The notes beneath the pieces are model-generated. The model was not told where the DNA came from. It saw nothing but the letters and a program-made list of their open reading frames with translations, and did no database searches. Source: Zobellia uliginosa (GTDB lineage Bacteria; Bacteroidota; Bacteroidia; Flavobacteriales; Flavobacteriaceae). Taken from it: a stretch of DNA of 64,000 nt. The position numbers were made by a program, and so were the translations under genes. The stretch spans positions 1 to 64,000 of the forward strand of contig NZ_JAHKPY010000003.1 in NCBI RefSeq assembly GCF_018860745.1, in the 5' to 3' direction. Position 1 is the stretch's first letter, and each line of letters opens with the position of its first letter. This document shows, piece after piece, positions 44,542 to 54,000 of the stretch.

Positions 44542-46122
44542 TTAAACTTTAGGTTTTCTTCGGGAGGATAATGCCAATTGTACTTCTTCTATGGTCATAT
44601 TTTTAGTTTCTTTTAAATAAAAGTAAAGGATGACCAAACCGATACTTACCGTTATGGCATAGAATAATAAGGTGGAACTTATACCCATAGTTGCTAATTG
44701 CCAAGGGAAAAATTTCTGTACCAAATAGCTTACAAAACTCGTGACCAAAGTGAAAAAGGGTATAGCAACACCACGGAGGGAAATAGGGAATATCTCCGAA
44801 AACAAGACCCACATAATTGGACCTACGGAAAAATGAAATGCACCTATAAAACTGAGTATTCCCAATAGAATGAGCAGGGCATTTATATCCGCTGCTTTTT
44901 GGAGTAATAGTCCGGAATAATCTCTAGCATCGGTTTCTCCTAAAGTCTCGATTAAAGCAGCTTTAAAACTAATATCACTATCGTAAGGAACATCAACTAA
45001 AACATTTAATCTTTCGGCATTGGGAATAGAAGACATTTCAGAAATAGCATTTTCCGTTATCGTGTAGTCTGCAGTTTTAAAACCGTAATAGCAAATTCCT
45101 AGGCTGATAATAATCCACAACATTCCCCAAATAATCATAGGTCTTCTACCAATGCGGTCAACCAGTAGCAGACCTAAAATTGTAAATACAATACTAGTCA
45201 GGCCAATGTAAATAGCTTGGGCAAAAGCCGCATCTGTTCCAATGCCCAATTGTTCAAAAACAGTAGGTGCATAAAAAAGAATGGCGTTTATACCGGTAGC
45301 TTGTTGCGCTATGGCAATGGTCATTGCGATAATCATGGTAACCCGCATAGGTTTACCAAAAATTTCTTTTAATTGAGAACCTAGGGAACGGTCTTGATTA
45401 CTGTTTATAAGACTGAAACGCATTTGAGCTATTTTTGCGGGAATTTCATCTTCAGGAGTTACCTTTTGCAACGTCTTTTTAGCTTCTGGCTCGCGGTCAT
45501 TGTATAACAACCACGCCGGACTTCTAGGAACTAAAAACAACAATAGAAACCACAAAAAAGCGAAAATAACTTCAGTGGCTAGCATAAACCTCCAAGTATT
45601 TGCATCCAGACCCCATTCTTGAACCCATGGAGCTCCCGAGTTTGCCAAACCTAAAATCAGATAGTTGATAAAGTAAGCCGCTGAAAGGCCTACAACAATA
45701 TTTATTTGTGTCATGGACACCAATTTTCCACGCCATTTTGGAGGTGCTATTTCTCCAATGTACATTGATGCTATGGAGATGGAACTGAAAGCCAACCCTC
45801 CTAAGAACCGAGCAATTAATAATAGGGTATAGGTAGGGGCCATTGCAGATGCTATAGCCGAAAAAAGATAGAGCGCTGCAGCAATCATTAAGGTGGTTCT
45901 ACGGCCATATTTATTACATGCATAACCAACAAAAACAAGCGCCAGAAGCACACCCATAGCAGGTGCGCCTACAACAGAACCTAATTCCAAATCTGTAAGT
46001 GAAAATTCCTGAGTTATGAATTTTATAGTTCCTGAGATTAAGGCGGCGTCCAATCCAAAAACAAAACCGCCCATAGCAACTATGGTTGAGTATGTAAAAG
46101 CATTCTTTTTATGAGAATCCAT
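44542..46122 (-). CDS. MFS sugar porter
   Basis: The 526-residue protein has 12 predicted helices and the sugar-porter motifs: GFVFGLDAALISGTI in TM1, NKYGRRTTLMIA after TM2, IARFLGGLAFS, IAPPKWRGKL at the centre, then QQATGINAILFY and DRIGRRPMI. A roughly 60-residue insert (about 350-410, acidic) enlarges an outer loop near TM9/TM10. It is an inner-membrane importer, probably proton-coupled. It lies between GH127 copies 4 (39 bases) and 3 (14 bases), which suggests uptake of anhydrogalactose or a short anhydrogalactoside. Confidence 0.92.
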   Translation of the reverse strand: MDSHKKNAFTYSTIVAMGGFVFGLDAALISGTIKFITQEFSLTDLELGSVVGAPAMGVLLALVFVGYACNKYGRRTTLMIAAALYLFSAIASAMAPTYTLLLIARFLGGLAFSSISIASMYIGEIAPPKWRGKLVSMTQINIVVGLSAAYFINYLILGLANSGAPWVQEWGLDANTWRFMLATEVIFAFLWFLLLFLVPRSPAWLLYNDREPEAKKTLQKVTPEDEIPAKIAQMRFSLINSNQDRSLGSQLKEIFGKPMRVTMIIAMTIAIAQQATGINAILFYAPTVFEQLGIGTDAAFAQAIYIGLTSIVFTILGLLLVDRIGRRPMIIWGMLWIIISLGICYYGFKTADYTITENAISEMSSIPNAERLNVLVDVPYDSDISFKAALIETLGETDARDYSGLLLQKAADINALLILLGILSFIGAFHFSVGPIMWVLFSEIFPISLRGVAIPFFTLVTSFVSYLVQKFFPWQLATMGISSTLLFYAITVSIGLVILYFYLKETKNMTIEEVQLALSSRRKPKV

Positions 46123-46161
46123 AAATTATTTTAATTAAGTTATGGCCAACTACCTTACATC

Positions 46162-48243
46162 TCAATTCCAGATTACCGGTAAGAAAACCGTCATTTCTCC
46201 TTGGCCTCTATTGCTCCAAGCATAGTAAGGTATAAAATTGGTTTTAAAGGATTGGAATTCTGGTTCGCTTACTTCTTGATACATTTCTCCGAGCTTGTCT
46301 TTGCGCAATAGAATTTCTCCTTCTAAAGTGGTTACCCCTCCTAAGAAATCTGGTCTAGAGGTGGGTTTTAATTTTTTCTTTGAAGAAAGATAGACATTGG
46401 TGATATCTGTTTTTTGTGGTAAGTCCGCAGACTCAATACAGTACACCACCGGACCTCTTTTTAAGGCTACTTGGTTGCGAACTTCCTCAATACGTGGGTG
46501 CCCTTCAATAAATTTGGTTTCCATGGGCATATCCATAGTAATCTCATCTCCTGCACTCCATTTTCTTTCTATTCTAGCAAAAGTTCCAGGCGCAGCATTT
46601 TTCACTGCAACTCCATTTACTTTAATTTGAGTGCCCTTTGCCCAACTAGGTATGCGAAGCAGAACTTCAAAAGTATCTGCTTTAGATTCTTCTACTGTTA
46701 TTTTAACGGCACCATCCCATGGATAATCTGTTTTTTGAACCAGTTTTATTGGAGAACCGTCTAATAATGTAGTATTCAATTCATTTCCTCCGTATAGGTT
46801 AACGGCAATTCCATTTTCGGATTTACTATAGGCCCATCCTGGGGATTTTGCAATGGTTCTTACTAAATTTGGTGGACAACAAAAACATTTAAGATACGGT
46901 TGACGTTCTGGAAACTCCACATTCATTTTCTCATAGTCTAATGCGCCTTCAATTTTCCGAAGCGGATTGGAATAGTAGTAATTTTTTCCATCTAAACTGA
47001 TACCTGATAGTCCGCTGTTGTGAAGTACAAGTTCCATAATATCTCCATGTTTGGCATCACCGGTTAAAGTGAGCATTCTATAATTGAACATGGAATTACA
47101 GATGTTGGCACAAGTTTCATTGTATGCCGTCATGTTTGGCATCATATATTCATCAATAAAACCTTCTTCAATTTTATCAAGGCGAGAAGAACGTCCGTAG
47201 TGGGTTTGACCAATGGCTCCCGTAATGTACATTTTTTTGTTGGTCACATTATCCCACAATCTTTCTAGCGCATCGATCAGTTCTTTTTCTCCGGTTTCGG
47301 CATACACATCAGCAGCGCCTGCGTAATAATACAGAGCCAATACCGCATGGCCCACGGCTTCGGTTTCTTCGCGAAGCGGAACACGCTCTTGGACCATATC
47401 ACCAATAGGATAGCCCAAAGTGGTTTCATCGTCCTCAATTTTATAAGTACCTCTCATATTTATGAATTGTTCGGCCAACTCCAAATAGCGCTTATCTTGA
47501 GTGGTACGGTACAATTCTACCAATCCCATAATCTGTGTTTGGTTAAAGCCAAACCGTTTAAGGTGGTCTGGTTTTGGTGAAAAGAGTTTGTAGAGATAAT
47601 CAGCATGTTTTACTGCTATATCTAGAAAATTTGTTTTTCCTGTAAGACGATAATGAATACACGCGCTGGTCATTAAATGACCACTGTTGTAAAGCTCGTG
47701 ATATTTTCTATTGGTGAAAGGTTCAATGTCATCACGGATGATTGCGGGCGTGGATAAATACCCATCATTCTGTTGTGCTTTGGCAATTACATCTATAATT
47801 TCGTCTATTTCTTCAACGATTTTCTCATCTTTATTTACACCGTAGATATACATTTTAGCTTCCATCCACTTGTAAAAATCGCCATCATGCCACCAGAATC
47901 CTTTATGTTCTCCTTCTTTTTGTCCTGCGGCTATTTTAAAGTTATTATAACCGTGACCTATATCTCCTTTTAGGATTTCACCCATATGCGGAATCATAGT
48001 TTCTTCGGCAACTTTCCATTTTTCGGCCCAGAAACCTTCTGTCCACTTACAATCGCCTATGTCAATGCTTTTTAGTTTTACATGCGGACTCTTTGTATTG
48101 TTGATAATGCCTTTACCTGTATCTAGATCGGCAGCGTAGTCTTTGGTTTTGGTTTTCTCTGAAGGTTGGTTTTGGTCAGTTGTATTTTGGTTACAGGAAG
48201 CCAAGGTTAATAAAACACAAATGGTGAAGCTGAGTTTTTTCAT
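46162..48243 (-). CDS. GH127 enzyme, copy 4, lipoprotein
   Basis: The 693-residue protein has a lipoprotein signal (LLTLASC, Cys 17), a Gln/Thr/Lys-rich linker and the GH127 barrel. The catalytic set is intact: acid/base Glu in IEEGFIDEYMM, zinc Glu and Cys in YNETCANIC, and the nucleophile/ligand Cys pair in CFCCPPN. It is close to copies 1 and 3 in sequence. It is anchored facing the periplasm or surface, so it acts before import. It is first in the operon with the MFS porter and copy 3, downstream of composite promoter B. Confidence 0.87.
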   Translation of the reverse strand: MKKLSFTICVLLTLASCNQNTTDQNQPSEKTKTKDYAADLDTGKGIINNTKSPHVKLKSIDIGDCKWTEGFWAEKWKVAEETMIPHMGEILKGDIGHGYNNFKIAAGQKEGEHKGFWWHDGDFYKWMEAKMYIYGVNKDEKIVEEIDEIIDVIAKAQQNDGYLSTPAIIRDDIEPFTNRKYHELYNSGHLMTSACIHYRLTGKTNFLDIAVKHADYLYKLFSPKPDHLKRFGFNQTQIMGLVELYRTTQDKRYLELAEQFINMRGTYKIEDDETTLGYPIGDMVQERVPLREETEAVGHAVLALYYYAGAADVYAETGEKELIDALERLWDNVTNKKMYITGAIGQTHYGRSSRLDKIEEGFIDEYMMPNMTAYNETCANICNSMFNYRMLTLTGDAKHGDIMELVLHNSGLSGISLDGKNYYYSNPLRKIEGALDYEKMNVEFPERQPYLKCFCCPPNLVRTIAKSPGWAYSKSENGIAVNLYGGNELNTTLLDGSPIKLVQKTDYPWDGAVKITVEESKADTFEVLLRIPSWAKGTQIKVNGVAVKNAAPGTFARIERKWSAGDEITMDMPMETKFIEGHPRIEEVRNQVALKRGPVVYCIESADLPQKTDITNVYLSSKKKLKPTSRPDFLGGVTTLEGEILLRKDKLGEMYQEVSEPEFQSFKTNFIPYYAWSNRGQGEMTVFLPVIWN

Positions 48244-48332
48244 AATCCGAAAATTTATATAAAACGGTGCTCTGTTGTTTGTTGAGAATTCGCTTAATCA
48301 AAAAAACGAAAATTATAAAGCAGCGTAGCATA

Positions 48333-48398
48333 CAAATTAAGGACAATAGGAGGGAAGGAGATTTGTAGATTTTATCTAGTTATAGCACTATTTTAACC
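48333..48398 (-). promoter_or_regulatory. Composite AraC-type promoter B (GH127 copy 4 operon)
   Basis: On the plus strand, TTATCT (48372-48377) and TTAACC (48393-48398) are 21 bp apart; AGCACTATT (48384-48392) precedes the right copy. The minus-strand -7 element TTAATTTG lies at 48340-48333, 32 bases from the left repeat, as at the other sites. No -33 is present. Nothing else was seen in 48244-48493. Confidence 0.75.
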
Positions 48399-48493
48399 TT
48401 GTAAGTTGTTGATTTGAGTGAATTGTGGTACTTAAGTGTGGCTCGTGGAAGTTTTGAAACAATGAAATTATGACTTAACCACCTAAATAAATC

Positions 48494-50263
48494 TTAATCA
48501 ACACGCTCTACATCAACAAATAAAGGTCCTTTTGCGAGTCTTTCTGTTTTGAGAAAAGCATGGAAGTTACCTTTTCCTTCTGGAAGAGTAACGTCTCTAA
48601 AAACAACTTTCTTTTGATTTTTAACTATAGGAAGCTCTAAGTGAAGCTCTTTGTACTTTAAATGGGCCGTACCATCATTTTCCAAAGAAGGAAGATCAAA
48701 GCTGACATTATATAAACCAGCTTCTGTCTTCACGCGCCAATGGCCGAGTTCGTTTTTTGAAATTACTCTGGGACCTCCCCAATCAAACTGAGATAAATTT
48801 GTAGAACGTTGCATGGCGTTCCCAAGATAGATGCGTTGTATTCCTTTGGAGTCTCTTTCTTCGGTAACCTCGTCAAACCAATTTTCATAACGAGATAGAA
48901 GATTTTCTACAATTTCAGGGTGATCACCAGCTAGATTTATACGTTCGCTCGGGTCATTCTGAACGTCATATAATTCTAGGTTGGCAAGTATTTCTTTCAG
49001 TTCTTCGTCTTTTGGTTGATAAAGAATATGATGCGGATCATCATGCGGACTTACCAATTTATATTTTTGGGTGCGGACGGCAAAATGCATGTATTTAAAA
49101 ACTGTGGGTCCGTAGTGCATTTGAGTGATGAACTCTCTGTCGTTAAAATCTGTGGGCTCATTTTTCCATAAGGGTAGTAACGAGCGGCCATCAATTTTAA
49201 CCTCTTTTGAAGGTGCAATATCGCAAACATCCAAAATGGTAGGTAATACATCAATGACAGCACCCATGGTATTAGTTATTTGCGCTTTCTTTACATGTGA
49301 TGGCCATTGCACAAAGAAAGGAACCCGAGTACCGCATTCGTAAACACTCGTTTTGGTTCCTCTTAGGTTAGATACCCATCTGCCCGGATACACATCATTT
49401 TTAGTACGACGGTTTCTTGGGCCATTGTCCGAAAGAAAAATAACAAGGGTGTTATCTTCTATGCCTAATTTCTTTAACCGTTTTAGCACGCGACCAACAT
49501 TGGCGTCAATATTATCTATCATGCCATAGGTTCTCGCATTATCTTCATGCAAACCTATTTTTCTATACGGGTCTGCTTTTTCCTCAGGAACTTCTAAAGG
49601 AAAATGCGGCAGGTTGGTAGCTAAATAGGTGAAAAATGGTTTATCACTTTTTGTGCTAATGAAGTCCAATGCAGCATCGGTAAAAATATCATCACAATAT
49701 CCTTCGTATTTTTTAGATTCATTATTGTGCTCAAGGATGGGGTCAAAATACGTGTTTCCGGCAGGGCCTGCAGCTTGACCAATGCCACCTCCTTTGTGCA
49801 CCAAAGCTTCTTGAAACCCTTGGTCTGTTGGTCGCATGGGTGCATTATCACCCAAATGCCACTTCCCGAAAATCCCTGTGCGATACCCATTTTTGGATAA
49901 AATTTCTGCTATGGTTTCTTCCGAGGTATTCATAAGGTGGTCTACTTGAGTAACGCCAGTAACCCCTGTACGGTACGGATAGCGACCAGTCAAAATTGCC
50001 GCTCGGGTGGCAGAACAATTTGGGTAGGAAAAGAAATGAGTCATTTCAAGGCCTTGCTTACCTATTTCCTCAATATTAGGTGTTTTTAGATAGGGATTAC
50101 CATGAGAACCCAAATCTCCATACCCTTGGTCGTCCGTGAGCATAATTAAAACATTAGGACGATTTTGCGCTAAAAGAAAATTGCTGCTACAAAAGAGTAT
50201 ACCAAGACAGAATATTAGTGTATAGCGATTAATTATTTTTGGTCTTATTGCAACGTATTTCAT
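48494..50263 (-). CDS. Secreted sulfatase (carrageenan-locus type 3)
   Basis: The 589-residue S1 sulfatase has a Sec signal (to about residue 33, NFLLAQ). The metal site opens with NVLIMLTDDQGYGDLGSHG, and the formylglycine motif is C83-S-A-T-R87 with AAILTGRYP. GKWHLGDNAPMRP and VIFLSDNGP follow, then a beta-rich C-terminal extension of about 100 residues. The C-x-A-x-R form differs from the C-G-P-S-R of the other two sulfatases, so a different sulfate position is likely. By order it corresponds to the S1_17-type member in Zobellia (memory). It is the last gene of the seven-gene operon starting at rhaT. Confidence 0.9.
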   Translation of the reverse strand: MKYVAIRPKIINRYTLIFCLGILFCSSNFLLAQNRPNVLIMLTDDQGYGDLGSHGNPYLKTPNIEEIGKQGLEMTHFFSYPNCSATRAAILTGRYPYRTGVTGVTQVDHLMNTSEETIAEILSKNGYRTGIFGKWHLGDNAPMRPTDQGFQEALVHKGGGIGQAAGPAGNTYFDPILEHNNESKKYEGYCDDIFTDAALDFISTKSDKPFFTYLATNLPHFPLEVPEEKADPYRKIGLHEDNARTYGMIDNIDANVGRVLKRLKKLGIEDNTLVIFLSDNGPRNRRTKNDVYPGRWVSNLRGTKTSVYECGTRVPFFVQWPSHVKKAQITNTMGAVIDVLPTILDVCDIAPSKEVKIDGRSLLPLWKNEPTDFNDREFITQMHYGPTVFKYMHFAVRTQKYKLVSPHDDPHHILYQPKDEELKEILANLELYDVQNDPSERINLAGDHPEIVENLLSRYENWFDEVTEERDSKGIQRIYLGNAMQRSTNLSQFDWGGPRVISKNELGHWRVKTEAGLYNVSFDLPSLENDGTAHLKYKELHLELPIVKNQKKVVFRDVTLPEGKGNFHAFLKTERLAKGPLFVDVERVD

Positions 50264-50297
50264 AATATTCTACCGGTTTATTTGCTATCGTTTTCTT

Positions 50298-52382
50298 TTA
50301 ATCCATGTGTAGGCTTACTTGGAAGTGGCCACTCTTAACCGTGCCATCTTTCATGGTAATTTTGTATCCATATTCAGGAATAGAAGTGCCATCTTCAATT
50401 TTTTGGGCAACAGGGCCTAAGTTGGCAATTACTTCCGTGCCACTAGAAAAACGACTTCTTTGAACCTTGTAATCCACGCTGAGGTATTCATGGCTCTTTA
50501 ATTCCGAATAGAAGGTTTCTTTATGAACGGGGCTAACCAAATCTCTAGCCATTTCAATCATTGGGCGCATGCCTTTAAATTCATAAGGCGAAAAGAAAAT
50601 GGTAGTTCCTCTGCCAAACAACATACTCCTTAGGGCTTTGATTCTAAAGTCGCCATTGGCCGTAACCTCATTATCTGGATCTTGTATTTTGCCGAAGTTG
50701 GCGATGGCTTCATGATACACTAAGTTGAAAAGTGGGGCAGGGTGAGAGATTACCGAAAGCGGGCGATCTTCTAAATACGTCATTCCTTCAAACATATCAA
50801 AATATGGTATCCATTGTTCTTGGCCATGCTCGGTTCCGTTTACCAAATTAAAACTGTCTATATATTTGGCCAGTTCAATACGGCCCTCCTTACCGTTTTC
50901 ACGGTAAGCGGCAAAAGTAATGTCAGTAATATCGGCCTCTAGACCTAAATATGAAATTTCGTTTGCTATGTTTTCTTGCGCCAGTCCTTTCTGGAATTTT
51001 GGGTCTACACGTGCCCAACGGCTACCGGTATTCATTAAGTTTCCATCGGCATCGCGCTGCATGAGGTCTGTAGTGAAATTTGGGTCGTTCTCTAACATAG
51101 GTGAATACGCATGATATGAGGAGTACAAATACCCGTAGGATTTAGCTAGATCAACAGCGGCTTTTAGTTTTTCTGGTCCGCCTAAAGCTTCACTAATAGG
51201 GTGATTATGCGGAACAAAATTGGAGAAGGTTCCCCATGCGTGAACAAAAGCTTTATCTACTTTTAAATCATCATGAATAGTCTGGATGGTGTTTTTTAAC
51301 TCATCAAAAGTAAAAGCCATTCCAGGCATGTTTACATAATGTGGATACCCGCCATAGATACCAAAATAGATAGCTCCCGGTAGTTTGTCTACATTCGGAT
51401 TTCTTTTCAGTTTTTCTTTTAACGAGACAAAATGACCGCGAATCTTAGCTTCTTTTTGATATACTTTAGCCATATCTACATAATTACCGCCAGGAATAAA
51501 ATGGTAGCTCATACGCATCTTACCTTTTTCTTCTTGTAAATTCCAAACGGGGTCAAGAAAGGCAATGCGTTGGTAGGTAGACATTTTACCCTTAAAAAGA
51601 TGCTGTCCGTTATTGTTAATATTGTATTGCATGCGCGGACGGGCGGAGACGTCAACAATACCCATTACCGCAGATTTTTGATTATACGTGCCCCACCACG
51701 GCATGGTCAACCCCGTACCGTTATTGAACAGTTCTAAAGAGCCTACAGATTTTCTATTGTAAGTAGCATCGTCCCATTTACAAAAGCGCCCCCCGTTCAT
51801 AGGGAAAATATAAGAAGGACAAATAATTCCTTGTTTCTGCGGAATCACGGCAGCACCCTTGTCTTCATCTGTTTTTAGACTGAAAGCCCTAGCCGGATAG
51901 CGTAAATCCGATAATTTAAAACTACCGGGTTTGTGATCTACAACTTCAACATCTAGCTGAGCTGTTTTTGGGTTAAGTCTGATTTCGGTTGAAATAGTCA
52001 CTCCTTTAGCAATAGAACCATCTTCAAAAGCAGGGTCTGAAAATTGTAGTGATACGGTATACTCACCCGTTTTTGACACCTCAATTTTTTTACTTTTGGA
52101 AATGTTGATGGTTTGCTTTTTTCCTTTAGAATCGGTCAAGGTCAATAAACCCGCGGCATTTTCCCACGGGTCCGATTTCCAAACGTGGCCCGATGTTTTC
52201 TCGGTAACCGAGAAACATCCTGTTGCCTCATCAACACTAACATTTAATTTTTCATTTTCTAAAACAATAGATTTAACAGGGCCAACATTACCAGTGTTTA
52301 TAGCGAAGCCATTGTAAAAGCTTAGTCCTGTAATGACCAAAAGTAAGATGGTCAGTTTTGCCGTTCTTCTATTGTTTTTCAT
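50298..52382 (-). CDS. GH129-family glycosidase (probable 3,6-anhydro-D-galactosidase)
   Basis: The 694-residue protein has a Sec signal (to about residue 27). An N-terminal beta-sandwich (LNVSVDEATGCFSVTEKTSG) and a TIM-barrel catalytic region (GIYGGYPHYVN, VDKAFVHAWGTFSNF, LYSSYHAYSPM, EADITDITFAAY, EQWIPYFDMFEGMTYL) follow, consistent with GH129/DUF5696. GH129 was founded on bifidobacterial alpha-N-acetylgalactosaminidase. In the Zobellia carrageenan regulon a GH129 beside GH127 enzymes releases D-AHG. It lies 27 bases after the aldolase gene. I cannot assign the catalytic acids with certainty by eye. Confidence 0.82.
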   Translation of the reverse strand: MKNNRRTAKLTILLLVITGLSFYNGFAINTGNVGPVKSIVLENEKLNVSVDEATGCFSVTEKTSGHVWKSDPWENAAGLLTLTDSKGKKQTINISKSKKIEVSKTGEYTVSLQFSDPAFEDGSIAKGVTISTEIRLNPKTAQLDVEVVDHKPGSFKLSDLRYPARAFSLKTDEDKGAAVIPQKQGIICPSYIFPMNGGRFCKWDDATYNRKSVGSLELFNNGTGLTMPWWGTYNQKSAVMGIVDVSARPRMQYNINNNGQHLFKGKMSTYQRIAFLDPVWNLQEEKGKMRMSYHFIPGGNYVDMAKVYQKEAKIRGHFVSLKEKLKRNPNVDKLPGAIYFGIYGGYPHYVNMPGMAFTFDELKNTIQTIHDDLKVDKAFVHAWGTFSNFVPHNHPISEALGGPEKLKAAVDLAKSYGYLYSSYHAYSPMLENDPNFTTDLMQRDADGNLMNTGSRWARVDPKFQKGLAQENIANEISYLGLEADITDITFAAYRENGKEGRIELAKYIDSFNLVNGTEHGQEQWIPYFDMFEGMTYLEDRPLSVISHPAPLFNLVYHEAIANFGKIQDPDNEVTANGDFRIKALRSMLFGRGTTIFFSPYEFKGMRPMIEMARDLVSPVHKETFYSELKSHEYLSVDYKVQRSRFSSGTEVIANLGPVAQKIEDGTSIPEYGYKITMKDGTVKSGHFQVSLHMD

Positions 52383-52409
52383 TTTCTAAATAATTGATAG
52401 TGTTAAACT

Positions 52410-53057
52410 TTATTCTTTAATAAAATCTTTTATCTCGTTTTTCATCTTAATAAAATGCTTTTCCAAATCGGCATAGTTTCCTTCACGAATCATCTTTTTG
52501 TCGAAAAGTGCACTTGCCAAACCGGCACCAACTGCTCCCGCTTCAAAAAATGATTTTATGTTGTCTGCGGAAACACCGCCTGTGGGTAGTAATTTTATTT
52601 CGTTTAAAGGAGCTAGAACATCTTTTATGTATTGAACTCCCAACTGCGTTGCCGGAAAGACTTTTACCGCAGAAGCACCCCAAGACCATGCTTTGTAGAT
52701 TTCAGTAGGAGTATATGCTCCTGGAAAAATAGGAATGTTATTAGCTACGCAATGTTTAATTACCTCCTCGTTAATAATTGGGGTTACAATAAATTGAGAG
52801 CCAGCATCTAAAGCAATTTTTAAATCTTCCATAGTACAAACTGTACCAGCGCCTACATTAAGCTCAGGATACTCTTTGGCTAAAGTTGCAATGGTTTCAG
52901 CAACCTTGGGTGAGTTCATGGTAATTTCAATCGTGTAAAAACCAGTTTTTATGTAAGAAGGCATAATCTTAAGAACCTCTTCCGTTGTTAGCCCTCTTAG
53001 GATTCCTACTATAGGGTTTTGGTTGTATTTATCCCATGAAAATATATTATTCTGCAT
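52410..53057 (-). CDS. 2-dehydro-3-deoxy-6-phosphogalactonate aldolase (KDPG/KDPGal class I)
   Basis: The 215-residue protein is a class I KDPG-type aldolase: R21 (GILRGLT), E44 (TIEITMNSP), the GAGTVCTMEDL loop and the Schiff-base lysine K132 (AVKVFPATQLG). It splits KDPGal (or KDPG) to pyruvate and glyceraldehyde-3-phosphate, the last step of D-AHG catabolism. It overlaps the kinase gene by 11 bases. The galacto preference is inferred from the DgoK-type neighbour. Confidence 0.92.
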   Translation of the reverse strand: MQNNIFSWDKYNQNPIVGILRGLTTEEVLKIMPSYIKTGFYTIEITMNSPKVAETIATLAKEYPELNVGAGTVCTMEDLKIALDAGSQFIVTPIINEEVIKHCVANNIPIFPGAYTPTEIYKAWSWGASAVKVFPATQLGVQYIKDVLAPLNEIKLLPTGGVSADNIKSFFEAGAVGAGLASALFDKKMIREGNYADLEKHFIKMKNEIKDFIKE

Positions 53058-54000
53058 AAGTCCGTAATATTTGTTGTTGTCCTGTTAGTAATGCTTTTTC
53101 TAAAATTTGCTCCTCAAAGCAAACGATTTGTTCGGTTGGTAAAAACGATTCTAGGGCTAGCTTATAGAGTATACTGTATATGCCACTTGCCGCTAGAAAG
53201 ATGGTTCCGGTCTGGTTCTGTAAACTTGCCAACTCACTACCAATCATAAGTCCTGATAAAAAGTAAAAGTTCTGTTCGCCCGAAACATCTTTTATTAGGG
53301 TGTTTGCCCTAATCGAAAACAGTGACTGCATCTGCATGTTTGCCAGTCCGTTCTTAACACCCTCTAAAAAAATAGTTTTAAAAGAAGGGTCCCAAGAAGC
53401 TTTGGTCAAAGAGGTGGATAAAATGGTATGATTGCTTATGGTTTCAAAAAGCTCACCGGTCATGTAAGTATTGAAATCATTGAAAACTTCTGCTTCAAAG
53501 GCAATGTGTTTACAGTGGGTGCCCGGTAATAATAAGGTTCCCTTTTCGTGTTTAGAAAGTTCGTTTATTAGACCAATGGCCTGAACTTCTTCTCCCCGCA
53601 TCACATCAGAATCTGTTTTAGCACCCGAAACAAGTAACAGGTCCGGCATATCATCAAAAGGAATATACTTGCTAATTAAATCCTTACCATTAAAGGCTAT
53701 GGGCATGTTGGCATAATTTAATTCATGCATGCCTATGGATGACGAAAGCATTCCTGATGCTACAATACAATAGTCATTACTTATAGTACTGTCTAATTTT
53801 TTAATCTGATCCTTTAAATACTTGGCAAAAAATTGTTCTTGGGTTAATTTTGATTGCGCTTTAAACTCCTGAAAGCATTTTTTAATGCCCATATCCGTCG
53901 TGTGTTCCGATAGAATTTTGAGCGATTCAGTGTCTATTAAGCGTAGTCTAAAATTGGTTGTGCCCCAGTCGCAACTAATAAATTTTTCTGGTAATTTCAT
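53047..54000 (-). CDS. dgoK: 2-dehydro-3-deoxygalactonokinase
   Basis: The 317-residue ASKHA-type kinase opens FISCDWGTTNFRLRLID, the DgoK phosphate-binding motif. It contains ASGMLSSSIGMHEL, VMRGEEVQAIG and LLPGTHCKHI, all DgoK hallmarks. It phosphorylates 2-keto-3-deoxy-D-galactonate at O6. It overlaps the dehydrogenase gene by 4 bases and the aldolase gene by 11 bases, so translation is coupled. Confidence 0.93.
   Translation of the reverse strand: MKLPEKFISCDWGTTNFRLRLIDTESLKILSEHTTDMGIKKCFQEFKAQSKLTQEQFFAKYLKDQIKKLDSTISNDYCIVASGMLSSSIGMHELNYANMPIAFNGKDLISKYIPFDDMPDLLLVSGAKTDSDVMRGEEVQAIGLINELSKHEKGTLLLPGTHCKHIAFEAEVFNDFNTYMTGELFETISNHTILSTSLTKASWDPSFKTIFLEGVKNGLANMQMQSLFSIRANTLIKDVSGEQNFYFLSGLMIGSELASLQNQTGTIFLAASGIYSILYKLALESFLPTEQIVCFEEQILEKALLTGQQQILRTYAE

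Noticed and set aside
38247-48243. Repeated GH127 blocks as a CRISPR-like or recent tandem duplication repeat
   Set aside because: The copies are protein paralogues with clearly diverged DNA and different flanking genes, not near-identical repeats.
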